A stretch of DNA of 36,799 nt from Xanthomonas arboricola (GCF_003353015.1 NZ_QREM01000001.1:377720-414518), one strand, 5' to 3'. Shown: positions 1 through 8,048, numbered from the stretch's first letter. Made by a program: numbers and translations. Notes: generated by a model not told the origin, from the sequence alone.

Positions 1-2
1 GC

Positions 3-143
3 GACCAGCACGTGCCCCACGTCCGCCTCAGCGGCCTATGGCTGGAACAACTGGGCTTTGCCATCGGCACCAAGCTGCGCATCACCGCCAGCGCGGGGCA
101 GCTGTTGATGGAGGTGTTGCCGCCGGTGGAGGTGCCGCTGTAG
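3..143 (+). CDS. SymE-like toxin, C-terminal fragment (cut by window edge)
   Basis: An open frame enters from the left edge and ends at TAG 141-143, giving 46 visible residues. The visible part reads VPHVRLSGLWLEQLGFAIGT, then KLRITASAGQLLMEVLP. This matches the core of SymE-family proteins, where R/K-L-x-G-x-W-L-x-x-x-G-F is followed by a short strand with basic residues and a Leu-rich end. SymE of E. coli is an SOS-induced toxin with an AbrB-like fold that is controlled by an antisense RNA. Many proteobacterial SymE-like ORFs lie next to restriction or effector islands. The start is outside the window, so neither full length nor any antisense RNA can be judged. The family call rests on the motif alone. 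Confidence 0.65.
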   Translation, partial: DQHVPHVRLSGLWLEQLGFAIGTKLRITASAGQLLMEVLPPVEVPL

Positions 144-307
144 CCGCGGTGCTAGATGTCGCCCACGCAGCATGCAAGACAATCCGCCCAGAGGCATAAG
201 ACGCGTGCTGCGTAATGATGTGTTTGCTTGATTAGTGCTTAGGTATAGTGGTCACGCGCCCTCTATCAGGCTTGCGCGCCGACCATGACCATCGAGTAGA
301 GGTAAGT

Positions 308-691
308 ATGCGGATTTTGACTGCGTTCCTTTCAGTTTCCCTTCTATTGCCTAGCTGCAGTGCGGTGTCAGCCACCAAGGCGCGGCACTCCATTGCATAT
401 CCCACAGAACTCCAGGGGATGTGGGATCTGGGGCCACAATCGTGCAAGCTACCCTTGAATCCTGATTCTGATTCGCCCATACGCATCGAGAAGACCCGGC
501 TGCGTGGGTACGAGCACGAGGAGGTTCCGGTAGCAATCAAGCTTGTTTCCACCGGCCCGCACGCCTGGGTTGTTTCCGCCAAGTCGGATATTGCGCCAGA
601 TATAAGAACTGATGACTTGTACATTTTGAAGGGCGAGCATCTAGTGATTTCCGACGGTGAATCAGTCAAGCAGTATCGTCGGTGTAAATAA
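308..691 (+). CDS. Small exported protein, candidate immunity protein
   Basis: This 127-residue protein has a clear N-terminal export signal: Met-Arg, a hydrophobic run, then PSCSAVSA. Cys17 could be lipidated, but the -2 residue is Pro, which is not a canonical lipobox, so plain signal peptidase I cleavage is also possible. ATG 308 is preferred over the longer frame from 248 because it begins exactly at the signal peptide and follows an AGAGGTAA ribosome site. The mature part starts with LQGMWDLGPQSC and ends with a second Cys near the C-terminus, so a disulfide is possible. I recognise no family. It lies 35 bp upstream of the XVIPCD effector, on the same strand. The LQG-x-W-x-C pattern resembles the start of the mature protein at 2155-2658, so the two may share a fold and may be immunity proteins. 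Confidence 0.7.
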   Translation: MRILTAFLSVSLLLPSCSAVSATKARHSIAYPTELQGMWDLGPQSCKLPLNPDSDSPIRIEKTRLRGYEHEEVPVAIKLVSTGPHAWVVSAKSDIAPDIRTDDLYILKGEHLVISDGESVKQYRRCK

Positions 692-726
692 TTGAGCAAG
701 GTTTGACATGATCAAGGAGAGACGTC

Positions 727-2091
727 ATGGCAGATGAAGGCGGGAATGTCGTTCAACCTGCGCCGTACAGGCTGCAGCAGTTTCATAGTCCCAGGCTCGG
801 CAATCAGCGTGTCGAAGATTTCGAGGGTTTGGTCACTCATCATCCCGGGGCAAATGCGCGTGCTCAAGTGGTGGACGGCATTCCTGTCAATGTCGAAAAC
901 CCGCGTACCCGGTCTTACGGTGTGATTGGCGGGGAAATTCAGGAGCTGGAGACTCAGAGAACTGACGGCGGACCTTCCAGCGCTCTGGGCGCGGATCAGG
1001 TGCTATTGACCAAAGATTTCATGCTTGAAGATAGCCGGATCCCGCCAGGTGGCGCCAACGTTCGTGCCGTTGATGTGCCTTCGCCTGTGGCAGGCTACAT
1101 AGCCCGTGTTGATGCCGACCGGTTTGGCGCCGTAGATATCTACGATCGCAAAGGCGGCGAATTGGTCGCGCGCATCTTGCATCTGGACCCAGTCGGTGTT
1201 TCGGTAGGAGACAGCGTGGAATACGGTCAGTCGCTCGGTACGCAGAGCAACAAGGGGCTGCCTAACGCCGGTAAGCATGTCCATATGGAGATGGATACGC
1301 GTTACTACCAGCAATCCGAAAACTACATGGAAGACCTCGCGAGCGGGCGTCTATCGGTTGATGCCCAGACACGGATTGGTGGCATCGAACCAAGGCCAGT
1401 TGTGGACGACGGCACCATCCGGATAGGCGAATCGTCTGAAATCGTGCGGCAGGTGCAGCGCACATTGAATGCTGAGGGATTTCGAGGCGCAGATAACCAG
1501 CCGCTTCAGGAGGATGGTGTGTACCGTCTCTCAATGCAGCCGGCTGTCATCAACTACCAGCAAGCCCGTGGCCTCTCCCCAACGGGAGATATCGATTCTG
1601 CGACATTGCAGCAAATCGCTCCGCGTATATTTCCGCCGGAGATCAATAGAGACGATCACAACGCAGCGCCGACCTATCGAAATATCCAAGGTTCTGCGCC
1701 CGCGCAAGATCCTCTCCATCGCCAAGCAGAAGAAGCCGTTCGCCGCCTCGAGCAAGGCCTCGGTCGAGATTACGACGACAACAGTGCTCGGCTGGCTGCA
1801 AGCAGCGCATATCTTGCAAAAGAGAACGGGCTGTCGCGAATCGATCATGTCGTGCTGAGCGAGAACAACAAGTCCGTGCGACAGGGTGAAAACGTCTTTG
1901 TTGTGGAAGGCGCGTTGAACGATCCGGCTCACAAGATGGCGCACATGAAGACCAACGACGCGATTGCACAGCCGGTCGAGCAGTCTCTGGCGCAGTTGCA
2001 GGCCTTGAACGAGACGCAGCGTCAGCAGCACTCCCAGCAGCAGGAGCAGCAGCGTGAGCAATCGATCGCTCCGCAGCACCGTATGGTGTGA
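727..2091 (+). CDS. X-T4SS effector candidate: M23-like, peptidoglycan-binding, XVIPCD
   Basis: A 454-residue protein without a signal peptide. Three regions can be read. Residues about 105-192 resemble LytM/M23 endopeptidases, with V-x-V-G-D-x-V-x-x-G-Q and an H184-V-H186 pair. Residues about 231-297 form a peptidoglycan-binding type 1 domain (EIVRQVQRTLNAEGF, then a DGVY-type turn). Residues about 330-454 are an XVIPCD: GLSRIDHVV, then FVVEGALNDPAHKMAHMKT, P-V-E-Q-S, and a Gln-rich tail. In Xanthomonas this C-terminal domain binds VirD4 and sends antibacterial effectors through the chromosomal type IV secretion system. The expected action is cell-wall damage in the periplasm of a rival cell. 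ATG 727 follows an AGGAGA site. The first zinc ligand of M23 (His of HxxxD) is not evident: NVRAVD stands there, so catalysis is uncertain. Flanking exported proteins are candidate immunity partners. Confidence 0.85.
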   Translation: MADEGGNVVQPAPYRLQQFHSPRLGNQRVEDFEGLVTHHPGANARAQVVDGIPVNVENPRTRSYGVIGGEIQELETQRTDGGPSSALGADQVLLTKDFMLEDSRIPPGGANVRAVDVPSPVAGYIARVDADRFGAVDIYDRKGGELVARILHLDPVGVSVGDSVEYGQSLGTQSNKGLPNAGKHVHMEMDTRYYQQSENYMEDLASGRLSVDAQTRIGGIEPRPVVDDGTIRIGESSEIVRQVQRTLNAEGFRGADNQPLQEDGVYRLSMQPAVINYQQARGLSPTGDIDSATLQQIAPRIFPPEINRDDHNAAPTYRNIQGSAPAQDPLHRQAEEAVRRLEQGLGRDYDDNSARLAASSAYLAKENGLSRIDHVVLSENNKSVRQGENVFVVEGALNDPAHKMAHMKTNDAIAQPVEQSLAQLQALNETQRQQHSQQQEQQREQSIAPQHRMV

Positions 2092-2154
2092 AAGATTGGG
2101 GTGTCATGCCCTGCGTTGTTTTATCAAACGGTCTGACTTGCAGTGAGCGTTCGC

Positions 2155-2658
2155 ATGACTAGCAGGATGACAGTCGGCATTGCTTCAATAGTCTTTATGG
2201 TCATATGCCTATCGATTCCTACAGCGTTGGCGTCGTCCCAAGCTGCTCGATTTCAAGGCGTGTGGTCGTCCAGATGGTGTAACTCCTCGCGGCCAGGCAT
2301 TGAGTGCGGCGGATTTATGTTGCTGCTGGTGCAGGAAGGCGATCGTCTCTGCGGCCGTTTCATGGGCATGCGTGCGGATCTGTCTCAGGTTGACGAAGGC
2401 GCGCCGCGTTCGATTCGGGGACTGGTGGTCGGGGATGTTGCGGTGTTGGTTGCGACCAGCAGTAGAAACGAAGAAACGTATCTAGTCCGATTGGAGCGCC
2501 GGGGCCGTGGCCTGCGCTGGCGAATCGGTGAGCAAGTCGGTACGTCAGCCAACGGCGACGCCGACTTGTTCCCTGTTGATGAAATGCTGGTCGAACAAAA
2601 CAGGTCGCAGGACGGGGAGCAGCTGATGGCGATCAAAGCCGAATGTCGACGCCGATGA
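2155..2658 (+). CDS. Exported protein, candidate immunity protein for the XVIPCD effector
   Basis: A protein of 167 residues from ATG 2155, lying 63 bp after the effector on the same strand. It starts with a signal peptide (hydrophobic run IASIVFMVICLSIPTALASS). The mature part begins FQGVWSSRWCNSSRPGIECGG and holds several Cys residues, which suggests a disulfide-bonded periplasmic domain. I recognise no named family. Known biology: X-T4SS effectors are nearly always encoded with a periplasmic or lipoprotein inhibitor (X-Tfi) that protects the producer, so position plus export signal make immunity the best guess. The start is unsure: GTG 2143, ATG 2155 and ATG 2167 are all in frame, and none has a strong ribosome site. 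There is no lipobox, so if it is an X-Tfi it would be a soluble periplasmic form. Confidence 0.7.
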   Translation: MTSRMTVGIASIVFMVICLSIPTALASSQAARFQGVWSSRWCNSSRPGIECGGFMLLLVQEGDRLCGRFMGMRADLSQVDEGAPRSIRGLVVGDVAVLVATSSRNEETYLVRLERRGRGLRWRIGEQVGTSANGDADLFPVDEMLVEQNRSQDGEQLMAIKAECRRR

Positions 2659-3353
2659 TGGACGCAGTGCCGTGCCTAGGGAATCAACGAGTCAGGGAGC
2701 TTGCTCGCGGGGGTGCTAGTTATGCCGGAGACATCCAGAATGGAGGGAGGGACACGATTTTTATCTGGGTGCGTGGGATTGGGCTGGCGAGATTTGCCAA
2801 ATGTAGCGGGGGGCGTGCAGGGTGCCTGTCACTGTTGGCATCGGTAGCGGCCTGTACGGTTCTTGCAACTCCTGTTTTCGCAACTCCGATCTTTCAGCAA
2901 GTTATCGCAGAGCCCGAAGGCACCGGGGCATCCGATTCGGCCGCGGTCATGAGGCGGCTCAGGCGAGACGTGGATCGCCTGGTTGCCATGGACTTTAAAG
3001 ATGTTGCAGCGCTCGAGTCTCTGCTGAAGACAACGCTTGGTCCCATCCAGGCACGAGATGGGATGGCTGTACGAGTCGGTAGTAATGGCCTTTTGGCAGA
3101 TATCGCCATACGTAATATCGAGCTCCGGAGTGCGCAAGAAGATCGATCACGAACAACCCTGGTGATGGAGGTCTGGCCATCCCGCGTGTTCTTCAATGAT
3201 GAGGCCTGGACAGATGCATTTCCATACCCACCGCATCCAGATGCACCTGGCTCAAGGGCCTACAGGTTGCTGCGGGTCGGTACGACACGGGTGATCATTG
3301 GCCTAACCGAAGACCAGTTGCACGTGAGCTACATCACCATCAGCAAGATTTGA
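2643..3353 (+). CDS. Hypothetical exported protein, start uncertain
   Basis: This frame of 236 codons overlaps the end of the preceding gene by 16 bp. Residues 1-42 look unlike coding sequence. A hydrophobic export signal follows (CLSLLASVAACTVLATPVFA), so the true start may be GTG 2769, which gives a protein of 194 residues beginning V-R-G-I-G-L-A-R-F. The mature part contains a charged helical region (VMRRLRRDVDRLVAMDFKDV) and then a beta-rich part with MEVWPSRVFF and a Pro-rich stretch. I do not recognise a family. It lies between the effector/immunity pair and a lipoprotein gene, all on one strand, and may belong to the same defence island. The function is unknown, and immunity is only one possibility. 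Confidence 0.55.
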   Translation: MSTPMMDAVPCLGNQRVRELARGGASYAGDIQNGGRDTIFIWVRGIGLARFAKCSGGRAGCLSLLASVAACTVLATPVFATPIFQQVIAEPEGTGASDSAAVMRRLRRDVDRLVAMDFKDVAALESLLKTTLGPIQARDGMAVRVGSNGLLADIAIRNIELRSAQEDRSRTTLVMEVWPSRVFFNDEAWTDAFPYPPHPDAPGSRAYRLLRVGTTRVIIGLTEDQLHVSYITISKI

Positions 3354-3570
3354 TTCAACCGGTGCAGTCACTTGTCGGTAAGGTGGCACGACGGTTGTGC
3401 ATGGCTGCTAGACAACGACAGGTTAGCGATTGAGGTAGGCAGCGTCGAAGAAGCATGTCCTTGTCAGCGACTTCTGATGTAGTCATCAATGAGCAGCGAC
3501 GTCCAGCTGAGGGTACATGCGCCAGGTATTTTCAGCACAATAAAGGTTTGCCGCAGTAAGGAGGCATGCC

Positions 3571-3987
3571 ATGCAATTCGCTGACTTCCGCCAGTGGCTT
3601 ATCTTGGTGTCGAGCGGAGTGGTCACTACCGCCTTTGCGGGATGCGCCAAGACCGAGCCGCCGATTTCCGAGGAGCGGTTTTCCGAGCATGTTGTGGCGC
3701 TACTGGCCGGCAAAGATTCGGCTGTGATCGAAGCCGGAGGGCTGACCGATTTCGCGTGGAAGCGGCTGTGCTTCGAGCGTGATGACAGGCTGTTGCTGAA
3801 GTTCGATCGCGGTACGGAGACGTCCGTGCTGCCCTTGCCTTACGAAGAGTTCTTCGTGGATGAGTCACATGTGGCAAATTCGCTGCAAGACAGCTGTGTC
3901 ACGCCGTCCGATCGCATCTTGATCAAGAAGAAGTATCCGGGCGCTCACTGGCCCGTCGAGTTTCAAAAGGCGGCATACAGAAGCTGA
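3571..3987 (+). CDS. Hypothetical lipoprotein, possible immunity protein
   Basis: A 138-residue protein with an N-terminal signal ending in the lipobox F-A-G-C (Cys25), so it is predicted to be lipidated after export. ATG 3571 is supported by a strong TAAGGAGG ribosome site at 3557-3564. The mature region is short and acidic-to-mixed, with two Cys residues (R-L-C-F-E-R and Q-D-S-C) that could form a disulfide. I recognise no family. Small lipoproteins near XVIPCD proteins are typically X-Tfi immunity proteins, so a role in protection is plausible. The 217-bp gap before it means it may be transcribed on its own. Confidence 0.7.
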   Translation: MQFADFRQWLILVSSGVVTTAFAGCAKTEPPISEERFSEHVVALLAGKDSAVIEAGGLTDFAWKRLCFERDDRLLLKFDRGTETSVLPLPYEEFFVDESHVANSLQDSCVTPSDRILIKKKYPGAHWPVEFQKAAYRS

Positions 3988-4452
3988 GTAGTGGTCGACG
4001 TTGCGGGCACGCGCCAGTCGTCAGGTGAGCACATGCATTGGCCTGGTGCACGCTTCGCAGCAAGCGGCGTATTCGTTGTCTGCAACTGCTGCAGCGTGCC
4101 GCTTTGCTGCTTGCCTTGCATGGAGTGCGCGGGGAAAAGCGTTGTAACCGCGCGATGCCGCGGGCAGGACTGTGCTTGCAGCGACCAGGCGTGGAGTGCG
4201 TGGTGATCGCGACGGAGGCTGACTAACGCGCAAAACGTAGGGGGTTAGCATCGCTTGCCGTCATAGAGGAAGAGGTGGGGCTGCGGTTCGGGGTGCGGTG
4301 CCCACCACCCACTCTCCATCTTTTGGCTGCACTGCTCATGTTCAGATCCACTTGCACGACCCTTGCGCGCGCATGGCGCTGGTGCGTCGTGTCGCAAGAT
4401 GCGTGGGGGCGTTGGTGGGCAGCGGCACTCGGTCGAAGGCGCGGCGATCACG
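3988..4452. other. Intergenic stretch with no supported gene
   Basis: These 465 bp lie between the lipoprotein island and the sigma factor gene. A 71-codon Cys-rich frame (3991-4206) has no ribosome site and no recognisable domain, so I do not call it. A weak inverted match CTAAC/GTTAG lies near 4222-4246. The promoter of the sigma-factor operon should be here, but I cannot point to convincing -35 and -10 boxes. Confidence 0.5.
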
Positions 4453-5025
4453 ATGAGCTCGCGTGATGGGCCGCCAGCCGCGCGCGGCCAGCTGTCGCTT
4501 GGGGAAAGGGAGCGCCTGCGTGCCGAGTTCGACCAGGCGCTGGCCGCACTGCATCCTGAGCTGTTGGTGTACCTGCGCCGCCGTACGCGTGATGCCGAGA
4601 CGGCTGCAGACCTGGCGCAGGAGACCTTCTCGCGGATGATGGTGTACCGCGATGCGCCCAACATCGGCGACCGCCGGTTGCTGATGTATCGCATTGCGCA
4701 CAATCTGGTGATCGAGCTGCGGCGCTCACGTCAGCGGCGGCTGGCGGCGCAGCACGTGTCGCTGGATCAGGTGGCGCCGATCAGGGCCGACGAGGCCGGC
4801 GTGGACGAGATCGCCGAGGCGCGCCAGACGCTGGATGTGCTGCTCAAGCGCACCTTGCTCGAGCTGCCGCCGAAGTGCCGGCTTGCGTTCAAGCTCAGCC
4901 GGTTCGACGGGCTCACCTATCCGCAGATCGCTGCAAAGATGGGCATCTCCATCAAGATGGTGGAGAAGCACATCAGCCGTGCGCTGCTGGCGTGTCGTGC
5001 AGCCGTGGGGGAGTTGCCGCAGTGA
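4453..5025 (+). CDS. ECF sigma factor, FecI-like
   Basis: A 190-residue protein from ATG 4453. The frame is open 90 bp further upstream, but that part reads as non-coding and the chosen ATG gives the usual ECF length. Region 2 is visible as LLVYLRRRTRDAETAADLAQ followed by ETFSRMM, and region 2.4 as LLMYRIAHNLVIELRR. Region 4 is LTYPQIAAKMGISIKMVEKH followed by ISRAL, the helix-turn-helix that reads the -35 element. Such factors guide RNA polymerase to promoters of TonB-receptor operons and are held by a FecR-type anti-sigma factor. The FecR-like gene starts 95 bp downstream. In proteobacterial lasso clusters with an isopeptidase, a FecI/FecR pair beside the receptor gene is common, and this order fits. 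The ribosome site is weak. Confidence 0.88.
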   Translation: MSSRDGPPAARGQLSLGERERLRAEFDQALAALHPELLVYLRRRTRDAETAADLAQETFSRMMVYRDAPNIGDRRLLMYRIAHNLVIELRRSRQRRLAAQHVSLDQVAPIRADEAGVDEIAEARQTLDVLLKRTLLELPPKCRLAFKLSRFDGLTYPQIAAKMGISIKMVEKHISRALLACRAAVGELPQ

Positions 5026-5119
5026 CCGGCCTGCGTGGCGGCTGGCTGGCGCCGCCGGAAGATGCTGGTAGCATCGTGCGCGAGGGCGCAGGGAGACCGC
5101 CCGCCAGGAGTCACCAGCC

Positions 5120-5440
5120 ATGCGAGCAGAGTCCGAGCGCATCCACGCGCAGGCGGCCGCCTATCTCGTGCGACGCGGGCGCGAGAACGCGGCCGAGCGC
5201 GCCGCGCGTGAGGCATGGCTGGCTGCCGACCCGCGCCACCATGCGGCCTACCAGCAGCTGCTCGAGGTGGACGCACACGCGTCGGCGCTGCTGGATGATC
5301 CCGAGTTGCAGGCCGCCACTGCACGCGACCTGGAGCTGCTCACGCCGCCCTCCGGTCGACGTTGTCGCTGGCCCCGGTGGTTGCTGGTGGCACTGCTGCT
5401 TGCCGCGATCGGCTATGCGGTGCATCACGTGCTGAGGTAG
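5120..5440 (+). CDS. Short FecR-like anti-sigma factor lacking the periplasmic domain
   Basis: A protein of only 106 residues; classical FecR proteins have about 300. Residues 10-50 match the FecR/PupR N-terminal cytoplasmic domain (DUF4880), with REAWLAADPRHHAAYQQL as the typical W-L-x-x-D-P-x-H-x-x-A-Y motif that binds the sigma factor. A single membrane segment (WLLVALLLAAIGYAVHHVL) lies at about residues 86-105, preceded by an Arg-rich stretch, and the protein stops right after it. The periplasmic FecR domain that touches the receptor is absent. Only about 210 bp follow before the receptor gene, so it is not hidden in another frame. The protein is therefore a sigma-binding domain with a membrane anchor. 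How it would be released is unknown. ATG 5120 follows a CCAGGAG site. Confidence 0.85.
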   Translation: MRAESERIHAQAAAYLVRRGRENAAERAAREAWLAADPRHHAAYQQLLEVDAHASALLDDPELQAATARDLELLTPPSGRRCRWPRWLLVALLLAAIGYAVHHVLR

Positions 5441-5453
5441 TAGCGTGCACGCA

Positions 5454-5499
5454 GCACACAGCACACAGCACACAGCACACAGCACACAGCACACAGCAC
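5454..5499 (+). repeat. Tandem 7-bp repeat (GCACACA), six full copies plus a part
   Basis: The heptamer GCACACA is repeated six times without error from 5454 to 5495 and continues as GCAC. It starts 13 bp after the short fecR-like stop codon and lies about 150 bp upstream of the receptor start. Such perfect short repeats mutate by strand slippage. Being intergenic, a change in copy number would alter promoter or leader spacing in 7-bp steps, not a reading frame. Cys-rich ORFs reported across it on both strands are artefacts of the repeat. Confidence 0.95.
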
Positions 5500-5651
5500 T
5501 GCGAGTTGCATAGACCATTGAATGTGCGCTCTGTTGCAGCGCTGCCTGCATGTTGCACACGTTGCTGGTAGGGCATTGCGCTTGCGCAACATCACTTGTT
5601 GTCGGGGGACGCAATGGCGATGGTGCCGCGCCCAGGACGCGAAGGATGCAC

Positions 5652-8048
5652 ATGCACGCACGACGGGCAGTAACGGGGAGCGGTGTCGGTTTTGATCATG
5701 CACGCAGCAGGCTGGCAGTGGTGGTTGTCTCGCTGCTGTCGCTGCACAACCTTGAGGCGCAGGAACACACGACCACGCAACGCGTGCAAACCCGAGCGGT
5801 GGAAGCGGATGCGCAGCGCGGTGATGACGCTGCGACGGCACTGGACCGCATCGAGGTCACTGGCACCCGGATCCGTGGCGGCACGACACCGTCACCGGTA
5901 GTCACCGTCGGTAGCGAGCGTATTCGCGAGGAAGGCTTCGCCGATCTGGGCGAGGTGATCCGCAGCCTGCCGCAGAACTTTGGTGGCGGGCAGAACCCGG
6001 GTGTGGTGACCGCGACGGGGACGGGGAACATCTACAACCAGGATGCCGGCGGTGGTTCGGGACTCAACCTGCGCGGTATCGGCCCTGATGCCACCTTGAC
6101 GCTGCTCAACGGGCGGCGGCTTGCGTATGGGGGGCAGATGCAGGCGGTGGATATCAGTGCGATTCCGGTGGCCGCCGTGGAGCGTGTGGAGATCGTCGCC
6201 GACGGTGCGTCTGCCATCTACGGCTCCGATGCGGTGGCCGGTGTTGGCAACGTCATCCTCAAGCGCGACATGCAAGGCGCGACGGTGAGTACGCGCTATG
6301 GTCGCGCCAGCGACGGCGGGCTCACCATACGCGAGTACGACGCAACGGCCGGTACGGTCTGGGACAGCGGTGGCCTGATCGCAAGTTACCGGTATACCAA
6401 CGTGGACCCCATCGGCGTGCAGCAACGCAGCTATACCCAGCACATGCCGCGACCTTTTTTGCTGTATCCCGGCGGAGGCGTCCGTAGCGCGCTGCTGAGC
6501 GCGCACCAGGCACTGGGGCCGGATGTGGAGCTGCGGCTGGATGCGTTGCGCAGCGATCGCGACCAACGTTCCTACCAGACTGCCACCGGCGCGTACTTCG
6601 ACCAGCGTTCCGACACCGTCGCCTGGCTGGTGGCACCGTCGCTGGAGATCGGTTTGCCGCACGACTGGCGCCTGCAGGTCGGCGCCAGCCGCGCCCAGGA
6701 CGAGAACCAGGCACGGGCGTGGATGGTGACCACCGCCACCGGTGCAACGCGCCTGGTGACCGGTGCATGTCGCTGCAACGACGGCCGCAGTTATGAGCTC
6801 AGTGCAGAGGGGCCGGTGCTGTCATTGCCGGCAGGGGACGCGCGGCTGGCGGTGGGCGCGGGCTACCGCAGCAACTCGCTGGTCAACCGCAATCTGCTGA
6901 CGGGCGCGCAGACACGTAGCGAAGACAGCAGCCGCTTTGCGTATGTCGAGGCCAGCGTGCCGCTGCTGGGTGCCGATGCCGGCATGCCGCTGGCACAGCG
7001 TTTGGAGTTGACCGCCGCTGCGCGCACCGAGCACTACGACAGCTTCGGCCAGGTCACCACGCCCAAGCTCGGCGTGATCTACGGGCCGAGTCGCGACCTG
7101 ACGCTGAAGGTCTCCTGGGGTCGCTCGTTCAAGGCGCCCACGCTCAATGAGCGCTACGGCAATCTGGTGGCCTATCTGGTGCCGCCGGCAATGATCGGCG
7201 GCACCGGCTATGGGCCTGGGCAGACGGTACTGCTGTCGTGGGGCAGCAACCCTGCGCTCGGCCCGGAGCGCGCCATTACCCAATCCGTCTCGCTGGCGTT
7301 TCACCCTGAGCGTATGCCGGGCCTGGAAGCGGAGCTGACGTGGTTCGACATCGATTACCGCGCGCGCGTGGTGCAACCGTTTGCGTCGTTCGGCCAGGTG
7401 CTCAGCGACCCGGCGGTGGCGGAGTTTCTGCAGTTCTCACCGACGGCACAGGGCCAGGCGCGCTTGCTCGCGATCTATGACGATGGCTTCTTCAACTGGA
7501 CCGGCCGGCCGTATGACCCTGCGTCGGTGGTGGCGATCGGGCGTGGCGAATATGCCAATGCAAGAACACAACGCATCAAGGGAGTGGACCTCAGCGGCGC
7601 TTACCGGGTGGATGTGGGCGAGGGCCGGCTCACGCTGCGCGGTGCGGCGAGTTGGCTCGACAGCGCCCAGCAGAATACGTCGGCGCAAGCGGCATTCGAT
7701 CTGGCCGGCACCTTGTTCTATCCGGCGAAGGTACGTGGCCGGGCAGGTGCTGTCTGGGCGCAGGGTGGATTCACCGGCTCGGCGTTCGCCAACTACACCG
7801 ACGGTGTGACGTACAGGGTGACCGACCAGGACACCGCCTCGTTCACCACCTTCGATCTGTCGCTGCAGTACGCCCTTGCCGGGGAAGGGGCTGCGAACGG
7901 TGTCGAGGTTGCGCTGACAGTGCAGAACTTGCTGGACAGGGCGCCGCCGTTGTACACGCCAGCAGCGATCACGGACGTGCCGTACGACTCCACCAACTAT
8001 TCGGCAGTGGGGCGCTTTGCCAGTATCACTGTTGCCAAGCACTGGTGA
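5652..8048 (+). CDS. TonB-dependent outer-membrane receptor of the lasso locus
   Basis: About 798 residues from ATG 5652, which has an AAGGA site 5 bp upstream; an in-frame ATG at 5646 is also possible. A signal peptide (RLAVVVVSLLSLHNLEAQ) leads to a TonB-box-like LDRIEVTGTRIRG. The plug domain follows, with LNGRRLAYGG, the VERVEIVADGASAIYGSDAV motif and NVILKRD. The rest is a beta-barrel with the closing strand ending in Trp (SITVAKHW), as outer-membrane proteins do. There is no STN signalling domain before the TonB box, although a sigma/anti-sigma pair lies upstream. The isopeptidase gene starts 56 bp downstream, so the two are surely cotranscribed. Established knowledge: in isopeptidase-type lasso clusters this receptor is conserved and is thought to import the lasso peptide. 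The cargo here is inferred. Confidence 0.92.
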   Translation: MHARRAVTGSGVGFDHARSRLAVVVVSLLSLHNLEAQEHTTTQRVQTRAVEADAQRGDDAATALDRIEVTGTRIRGGTTPSPVVTVGSERIREEGFADLGEVIRSLPQNFGGGQNPGVVTATGTGNIYNQDAGGGSGLNLRGIGPDATLTLLNGRRLAYGGQMQAVDISAIPVAAVERVEIVADGASAIYGSDAVAGVGNVILKRDMQGATVSTRYGRASDGGLTIREYDATAGTVWDSGGLIASYRYTNVDPIGVQQRSYTQHMPRPFLLYPGGGVRSALLSAHQALGPDVELRLDALRSDRDQRSYQTATGAYFDQRSDTVAWLVAPSLEIGLPHDWRLQVGASRAQDENQARAWMVTTATGATRLVTGACRCNDGRSYELSAEGPVLSLPAGDARLAVGAGYRSNSLVNRNLLTGAQTRSEDSSRFAYVEASVPLLGADAGMPLAQRLELTAAARTEHYDSFGQVTTPKLGVIYGPSRDLTLKVSWGRSFKAPTLNERYGNLVAYLVPPAMIGGTGYGPGQTVLLSWGSNPALGPERAITQSVSLAFHPERMPGLEAELTWFDIDYRARVVQPFASFGQVLSDPAVAEFLQFSPTAQGQARLLAIYDDGFFNWTGRPYDPASVVAIGRGEYANARTQRIKGVDLSGAYRVDVGEGRLTLRGAASWLDSAQQNTSAQAAFDLAGTLFYPAKVRGRAGAVWAQGGFTGSAFANYTDGVTYRVTDQDTASFTTFDLSLQYALAGEGAANGVEVALTVQNLLDRAPPLYTPAAITDVPYDSTNYSAVGRFASITVAKHW

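Noticed and set aside
3991-4206. A 71-codon Cys-rich frame
   Set aside because: No ribosome site, no signal peptide and no related pattern; Cys content comes from TGC-rich sequence.
5454-5499. CRISPR-like reading of the short repeat array
   Set aside because: Units are 7 bp without spacers; no cas genes are present in the window.
5340-5841. Cys-rich minus-strand frames with repeated AVCCVLC
   Set aside because: They are translations of the heptamer array and would change frame with copy number.
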